64,000 nt of DNA from Owenia fusiformis (lineage: Eukaryota > Annelida > Polychaeta > Sabellida > Oweniidae), in NCBI GenBank assembly GCA_903813345.2, contig CAIIXF020000009.1, forward strand, positions 36,885,759 through 36,949,758. The letters are read 5' to 3'. Positions 30,501-39,500 of this stretch are shown one piece after another (position 1 is the stretch's first letter; every line of letters begins with the position of its first letter). The translations under genes were made by a program, and so were the position numbers. The notes below the pieces were generated by a model. It was not told the DNA's origin and did no database searches. It saw nothing but the letters and a program-made list of their open reading frames with translations.

Positions 30501-33500
30501 TTCAGCAACCCAATCAGAATGCAAGAAGCAAGATGTACACTTTATTAGAATAAATACAACTGATTATAACAAGAGCATATTAGGAAGGCAAGGTCTACAC
30601 TTTAATATAAAGGGACGACAGCATGTAGCAAGAAATGTACTCAAAACTCTGTACCCTAGCAACGTAACCCTAAATGTCAATGAAATCAACATACCAAAGC
30701 AATGCTCCGATAGAAGTAATACAAATCGAATGGACTCCTTGGACCCTATCTGGATCAACAGGAAAGTAATGCAATAAGCAGAGTGGGTCACTATACAACA
30801 GATATTGAATCTAAGGTAGCAATGACAGACAAATCAAAATACCCTTGCAACCTCACAGACTCAAAGAATGAATATTCAAATGACACGTCACAAACTGCAA
30901 TTCCATATGAGAACATTGATATATTATGCTGGAACATTAATAGACTAAGTGATAAACTGACTGACCCAGATATTTTTGAAAATCTAATCAAAAACCATAA
31001 AATTGTATTCTTACAAGAAACCATGATCAATTCAAAAGATAACATATTTATACCAGGGTACCATTTCATCAATCATGCAAAATTATCAAAGGGTAATAAG
31101 AAACACTCAGGTGGAATTGGAATTTTGATAGAAGATAACCTTTATTGTAACAATGTTGAGGTATTAGACAAAAAATATGATTTTCTCTCATGGATAAAAG
31201 TTAATATTCCAAATAATGACCCCATCTTACTAGCCACTGTTTATATTCCCCATAAGAAATCTTCTTTTAATACACTTGACTTTTTTGAGATTCTAGAGAC
31301 TGAAATAGCCATAGCACAATATAGTACCTCAAACATATATATATGTGGAGATTTTAATGCAAGAACTGGGATAAAGGCAGATTATGAAACAGAAGTATTT
31401 GGGTCTGACAGTGAACTGAGTTATTTGCTACCCATGCTCAATAACACTTCATTATTTACTGATAGGGCATCAAAGGATAAAAATAATCAAGAAATTCTCA
31501 GAACAAATGGGAAAGAATTACTAGAATTATGTAAGACCACTAATATGCAAATAGCCAATGGGAGAGTGGGTGAAGACAAAAATATTGGAAAACATACCTG
31601 CATCAGACCTAATGGTGCTAGTGTGGTAGATTATGTAATTGGATCATCAAAGGCTCTCAAGAACATACAAAACTTTAAAATTCAGGCAAAATTACCAGAA
31701 TCAGACCATTGTCCTATCTCATTTTCTATACTGACTCCAAAACTGTCTACTTCATGCAACTCGAATATCAATTGTACAGCAGATTTATATACTAACATTA
31801 CTAAGTTTAAATGGGATGAATCAAAATCGACAGTTTTTCTATCAAACCTGAAAAAACCATTATGTAATTCTATACTCCATGAAATATCACTTGACTTAAA
31901 AGACCAGGATTGTCCAATAGAACACATAGTGGATAAACTCAGTTTAACACTCTCACTTGCAGTAGAAGGTGTTTTTGTCAAAACAAAATTAACAAATAAA
32001 ACCACCAAATTTCCAGCAAATAAATGGTTTGACGAAAAATGTAAGAGCCTGAAATCAAATATTCACATAGCAGAAAAATCAGGAATAGAAACAAGTGCTC
32101 TACATAAAGAATATAAAAGTCACAAGCAAAAGTGCAAGCGCCATTGTCACAACACAATGTACAATGATCTATTATATAGCCTAAATCATAACCCAACTCA
32201 CTTTTGGAATTTATTTAACTCAACCCAAACAGCCAACAGAGAATGTGTCAAAATAAGAGCATCTCCATCTGCAATGTTTGAAAACTTCAGCAAATTAGCC
32301 AAACCTCCTACACAATATAATTTTAATGATAAGCACAATGAAAAGATTATTGATTTTCTTAACACTTTTGACAGTAACAAAAAATATGAAAAAATGTATG
32401 CAAACGATCCAACTAGTATTCTTAATACTCCAATACTTAATGAAGAAGTTGATGAAGCAATCAAAAATATCAAAATTAACAAGTCCCCTGGTTTGGATGG
32501 TATTCCTGGAGAATTTATCAAATCATCGAAATCTATCCTTAATAATATAATCACCCAAATATTTAACAATATATTCTTCACAAATGAGTATCCCGAACAA
32601 TGGGCTTTTGGCTTAATTTTTCCAATCCCCAAAACTAAGAAAACAAGTGACCCTGATACACTTAGACGAATCAATGTACTACCAGTACTTGGAAAAATTT
32701 TTGAAGGTGTTCTTCATAATAGACTCGAATTTCATACGGTATCTAATCATAAACAGGACATACTCCAAGGTGCATATGAAAAATTTAGTAGAACATCTGA
32801 TAATCTATTTATTTTAAATAACTTGATAGAAAAACATGTCTTTATCAGAGAGCCCTTATATTGTTGCTTTATTGATCTGAAAAAAGCTTTTGATTTAATT
32901 GATAGAAACATGCTCATATATAAACTTATTCAAAGAGGTATCACAGGCAATATGTTAAACATCATTAAATCAATGTATTCTAAATCAAAATCTTGCATTA
33001 GAACTGATGCTGGTATCACCGATACATTCACAAATGAGGTGGGTATAATTCAAGGCGGAACCCTCAGTACTTTCCTCTTCAAATTATTCATATCAGATGT
33101 AAAGGATGCTCTAAATACTGAATATGGTGCCTTCATCAATGATCTTTCAATAACACATCTTGCATGGGCTGATGATATTGTGCTCTGTGCACCAAATCCT
33201 AGTTATTTACAAAAGCTTTTGGATGCATTTGAAAATTACTGCAATTCTTGGCGTCTTGTTATAAATTGTAAAAAGACTAAAGTTCTTGTCTTTGGAAAGA
33301 GGAAAAATACACCTATAATTAACTTTTCTATCCTAAACCAAATAATTGAAGAAGTGTCAGAGTAAAAATATTTAGGCTGCATTCTATCTAACAAAAATCA
33401 CAAATCAAACTCAAATCATTTAGCTCAAAAAGCAACAAAAGCCATTTTTAAACTAAGAGGTTATTACAAAGTACTAGGTAATCTACCAGTAGATGTAGCA

Positions 33501-36500
33501 CTAAATCTTTTTGATAAATTGATTCTACCAATACTTGAATATGGTAATGAAGTACTTACACAATCTAAAAGTTTTGAGATCATAGAAAAATTACAACTGA
33601 GATTTTTAAAGCAACTTTTACATGTTAAAACACAAACTTCAAATCTAGCAATACTTGGTGAATTTGGAAGGTATCCCCTCATTATAAGAATGAAAGTTCA
33701 AAAAATAAAATATTGGTGTCGATTACTAACTCTTCAATCTCAACACAAACTTAAAATAGCGTATCAACAGAACCTTCAAATCTATCATTGCGGTGGGAAA
33801 TCATGGGTGTCACAAATCGAAAATATTTTGAAAGAATGTGATTTACAAGATATGTGGGATAATCATTTAAAATCTGATATTAACATTCAATCATATTTAA
33901 CACTTCATCTTAAAGTATCAAATAAATTAAGATCTCTTTACAAATACCAATGGCTTGCTCTAATCAACGATCACTCAAAAAACCCATGCCTAAGAACATA
34001 TTCTTTATTCAAAGTTGAATTCAAAAAAGAGCCTTACCTTATGATAAAAAACAGCAAACTTAGAAACATATTATGCAAAATAAGGCTAAGTAACCACAAA
34101 TTAGAAATTGAAATTGGTAGACACAAAAAGAAAAATGGACAAAAGATACAACTAAAAGATAGACTCTGTTTAAATTGTAACCTAAATCAAATAGAAGATG
34201 AACTACATTTAATTTTTTACTGCCCTTCTTATACAAACCAGAGAGCGATATTCTTCAAAATACTAGCTGAAAATATTCCTATTAGCAACTTAATGCCTGA
34301 ATTTTTAATAAAGGAGATCATGAACAGCAAAATTAACATATTAAAATATTTTGCCAAATTCCTCATAGATTGTAACAATGTAAGAGCATTCATATCCAGT
34401 CTTTAACATTGTATAAGTTTGTAAATATTTGTAAATTTAGTTTGTATCATAGAATGTACATTTTGTAGCAATTATGTTTGTCAAGCTTATTTGAAAAGGT
34501 GTTTTCAGTCTGAATGTATATATCAACACTACATTAGAATCATGATGTAATGATTTTTGTATTTTCCATTTTGCTTATGACTGTATATTTGTATATAAAA
34601 CACATGTAAATAACTGTATAGTGACCCATGTGTCGGAGAGACTGACATACATAAGAGTCAATAAAAGAATATATATAAGAATGCATTTAACGACCGGTCG
34701 AGAATGCATTTAACAACTGGCAATAAAGTGAAATATTGGACCTTGGGCCTTCGGCCCTCGGTCCAATATTTCACTATATTGCCCTTCGAAATGACGTTAT
34801 TGTACTATTAATTTTGAGGTAGTCCTCCAGCATCTGCAATAAGTGATATGTTACCATAAACATCAATATTGGATTGAGTCTTTCATTGAGTTTTGAAAAG
34901 GATTTCTATTAGTGGCCCAGTAATCTTATTGTATTCAGTAATCTTTTTGTATTAATAGGAGTGTGGAAGAATTTTGCATCTGCCTTTACAAGGGGTAGTG
35001 CTGGATCAGACTCGGAGTTAACTGCCACTTGGGAGAGGGAAATCATTGAAAAAAATGACATGGTAAGTTGCCATAAAAAATGAGAATTTGAGAAATTAAA
35101 AACAATTTATTACATGATCATGGGAAGAATTAATCAAATAACCATCTTCGTAGACTGTCCATGTAATTTTGGACATTTCAAATCTGCTTTGTTCAAAGAA
35201 TGACCTTCCGTGACACCAAACAGATTTCAGATATGTGTGAGAAAGAACTACATAAGTTAAAGGTTGCTAATTTTCAAGATATTTAACAATTGATGTGGAA
35301 AATTAACATTTGGGTTTGTTGCCTTGTTATCAGTTTACTTTTATAGTCCAAGTTTTCTAACTTAACTTCTTTAATACTTTTTATTTTTGGGTTCTCACTT
35401 TTACCATTGTGCTTAAATTATATATTTAAGTAACTTTCACTGTTACCTCTATTCACATTTTTATAACAGGTTCTTGCAGCTCAGTACTGCGATGACAAAA
35501 TGGCACCTCTTGCAGTGAGAGCCCGCAATGTTCTAACACATGAAACACCAGACACAGAAACATCAAGAAATGGAACAATCTTTAAGCACTACTCTGCTTC
35601 AGATGGTTTTTCTTGCAGAATCGAGGAAAATCCTAATTTTGAGTGTGGGGATTATGAGGTTCAATGGCTTTGTCCCAAACTGTAAAATATTGTCAGAAAG
35701 TGGCTTTTTTATTTGGATACATTTTCTGTAATGATTTTAATTATCAGCACATTTTACAAATGATGAGGGTGCAAGAAAAAATGGTAGATCAATCAACAAA
35801 ATATTATAGTGGCAAGGACTTGAAGAATGTAAAACCCAAAATGTTGAAATAAAACAAGATAACATCGAACAGTCATGGCTGCAAGACGGACTGATGGATG
35901 GAGGCATTTCCTATTTCCCTTCTAACTTTATTCAAAGGGATAACAATCAAACTTTGGCATTGAATTTATGGTACATGATGGCATCAGAGTTCTGACCTCA
36001 CAACCCCAGATTCTTGGGTTTGTGCCAAAATGGATCCCAGGGAATTATGTTTGTTTTGTTCAGTGTGTATAAAAGTAATGTGTTATCACTTATTTGGCTA
36101 TCAAAAAATCAGAATCTATCAATAAATGTAAGAAGTAAAAATATTGATTTGTCGTTCCCAATTTTACTTTGTTATGATATATTTCAACTAGATAACAGCA
36201 ATGCCAAAGAGTAGCAAATCCCATCAAACAGCAATGGCTGACATTTTTGCAAAATACTTCTACTAACTTTTCAGTTCAAGCAGAAATCATAAAACAACAC
36301 ACATAAAAATGGCCACCATTTTTCAAATTGGCAGCCTAAAAGCTAAAGTGTCATTTTGACAGTGTGCCATGCTTATGAGTATTCATATATCAAATATGAA
36401 CAAAATTCTATTACTTTTGCCATAAAAAATGGAGACCATAACAATATAGACAATAACAATTTGACATTTTGAATAATGCAAATCAAGATAATTTCAACAA

Positions 36501-39500
36501 ATTATTATTATTTCAACAAATACATGTTAGCCAACATACACCAATTTGTACATGATAAAAGAGTTAAACACATTACATGTTAAATTCCACCTTTAACTGA
36601 CATTGCTTTATTCAATGATTTCCTTTAAGTCTATTTTTGCCAAAAGAACATGTGAGTCACTTTCCACTCTAGATTTCCAAAGTCCAAATAAGTTGGTCAA
36701 ATTAAAACATCTGACATTCTATTTAGGATTTGCCAACAATTGGTAAATCATTTCTAAAGTGCTTAACTTCACCTAGCATGAGGTAATGAGAAATTTGCAA
36801 TTCTGAAAAATAACGCCACTATTTTATTATGTTTGCATTCATTTATAGTACTATTTACATCTTATAACAAAAAAAAAAATTTTAATGAAAATAATTATTG
36901 TCTGATACATAAGTTCTACTTTAACAGACATCCTGTCGTGCTACCTTATTCAATAATTTAATACTAACCAAGTCATAATTGCTGAATTATCTCATAAATG
37001 GTGATTTCTAAACCATTAACCATTCATTGTTCATCGATTTCCTTCTTGGTATTGAATAATTTGATTCATAAATATTCAAAGCTTCAATCTGCATTTACCT
37101 TATACAAAAATGTCGCAGTTTGACAAAAAAACATAATTAGTAAGATGGCTTTTCATGTTATCACAATATTAAGCCTACTTTTCATGTGTTTAGTTGGTAC
37201 TAATTCTACATTTACTTGTTCATATAATGCACCATGGAAAATATTTACGGATACAAAACTTATAAATCAAACAGCACTAAATGTGATCAGTGGACAGACA
37301 GCTCTAGGTTGTGCAACATTTTGTTTTCTCGATGATAGATGCACATCATTCAATCTGGAAACAAGTACTGACCAATGTGAGCTACTTAAGGGTGAACGAT
37401 TCCATTCTTTGGGGAATGACAAGCTAGCGATGACTGATTGGCAATTGTATGTTATAAATTGCCAGTTTTTTGTTACATCAGTGAGTGTTATATTTCTACT
37501 ACATTTTGGTCGCAGAACATATATGATGAAAAAAATTGGACAAATAATCACATTTTTTTCATGTCATGAATTAGGGGTAAGGGCATTTATCATTTATAAA
37601 ATCTACTTGTTTCTGTAGAGATAAGAAATAGAAAACTTAAAGTATATTTCTGAGTCATTTTATGCTTGTTTTTCTAGGACATATCCGCCACACCTGGATG
37701 CAGTAACATATGTGAGAAAAAGGGTAAATATAATATTTATAATATTTTGTATCAATCTTATTTTCAAGCTCTTGATTGAGATTCTCAGCATTTAAAATAA
37801 GGTAGTATTTTGCAAATATATCCACAATCACGTTCATACAAGATTTTACATAGTCCTCATATAGGTCTCTTTCTAATTGACCAATGTTCAGAATGTGATA
37901 ATACACCGATCAATAATATTTAACAAAAAATATAGACTGAAATCATGAAGTTCTGATTATTGTTATAGAATACATTGTTTCTATAGCAACAGCATGTATT
38001 TTGTTGAATCTTATAATGGATTTTACTCTTAAAGTATCATGTTCTTAAGAACACAAAATACCCAAAGAAAAAAGCCATTTTCCACCTTTGATATTAAATA
38101 TACTTGTTTTCTGTAAATATGAAAACTTAATAAAAAATTTTGACATTTAAATATCCCATAAATCTATATAAATCTGCAATAAGTGATATATGTTACCATA
38201 AACCTAGAGAATTGGATTGACTTCACTGTGATTTAAAAAGGATTTCTATGTGGCCAAATATTATTTTTGTATTCATAGGAGTGTGGAAGAATTTTGCATC
38301 TGCATATACCAGGGGTAGTGCTGGATCAGACTGGGAGACAACTGATATGTGGGAAAAGTTAATCATTGAAAAAAATGACTAAGTAAGTTCTCATTACATT
38401 AAAATATGTCAAAGAAAATGGGCTTTGATATCGATGTGAAAGCAACCAGATACAATTTGAACAGGCCATGCATTGTTATGCAAAGAAACTGGTTGGGTAA
38501 CACACCAAGAACGACATCCACAAAACCGACTAACATGTATAATGCACAAATTCATGAACAATAAAATAATAATAATATAAGCACTGTTTTAACTACTGTA
38601 TAAATGCCAGTATGTAGAACTGAAGCCTATAGAAAATAATTTCTAGCAGCCACCATAAAAGCGTGGAACGATAATTGACACAACAATAAAAAGCACAAAA
38701 GCTGAGATAAACCTCAGAAAATTAATAACAATGAATAATAAATAAATAATGAAAATAAAGTATCAAACTAAAAAACAGGAACTCCACGGAGTAGCAAATT
38801 CCAACAAACATAATATTCATGAATCTGTATATGTCACAATGTAATATTTACCATCTACTCTTCCTATTACATGACTTGCAGATAATAAAAATAGATTGCA
38901 AGGAATATCCCTTATATTTTTATTTGAAGGTTCTCCCTCATAGCCACTGTGCTCAGATCATTCACATGTATATTTAAGAAATAGGTTTCGTTCATTCACA
39001 TGTTCTTCAAACCCAATTCCAGATTCTTGCAGCCGCGTACTGCGATGACCAACTGGCACCTCTTGCAGTGAGAGCCCGCAATGTTCTAACACATGAAACA
39101 CCAGGCACAGAAACAACAAGAAATGGAACAATCTTTAAGCACTACTCTGCTTCTAAGGGATTTGTTTGTAAAATTCAAGAAAATCCTAATTTTGAGTGTG
39201 GGGATTATGAGGTTCAATGGCTTTGTCCTAAACTGTGAAATATTGTCAGAAAGTGGTAGTGTTTTTCCTGCAGTGAATTGAAATATTAGCACATTTTTTA
39301 ACTGATGATAATATGGAACAAATAAAGGACCGGATAAATACAAAGTCCAAAATGTTTTAATAAAACAATCAAACATTAACATGAAACTGATGGTAGATGT
39401 ATGGCAATAGACTTATTATAATAAAATATTATGACATCCTAATGTATAGTGCATAATGATGTTTCGAAACTGCAATGTTGGCAGTGACAAAGTAACACCC

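Larger units (their letters stand above)
28100..34672 (+). mobile_element. Non-LTR retrotransposon (LINE, CR1/L2-like)
   Basis: Two ORFs in order, ORF1 with a coiled coil and an SGNH hydrolase, ORF2 with an apurinic endonuclease and reverse transcriptase, then a 3' UTR ending near AGAGTCAATAAAAGAATATA. The 5' limit is approximate. The arrangement with an esterase-type ORF1 is described for CR1/L2-group elements. It sits in intron 2 of PAN-type copy 1 and within a PRKDC intron. Confidence 0.85.
26195..35685 (+). pseudogene. Secreted PAN/apple plus WxxW-like protein, copy 1, disabled
   Basis: Four exons by comparison with its neighbour: 26195-26524, 26764-26809, 34959-35063, 35470-35685. The product would start with a signal peptide, then a PAN/apple-like domain ([18 protein letters not shown], with later Cys), and finish with a domain ending [16 protein letters not shown]. 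That ending resembles the C.DYEV..LCP end of the WxxW domain of mucins and CILP. Two lesions are visible. One is a TAA at 26402-26404, where copy 2 has GAA. The other is one extra base in exon 3 near 35035-35042 relative to copy 2, which puts a TGA into frame. Intron 2 was enlarged by about 7.5 kb when the LINE and neighbouring repeats inserted. A poly(A) signal is at 35848. It lies in a PRKDC intron, opposite strand. Confidence 0.75.
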
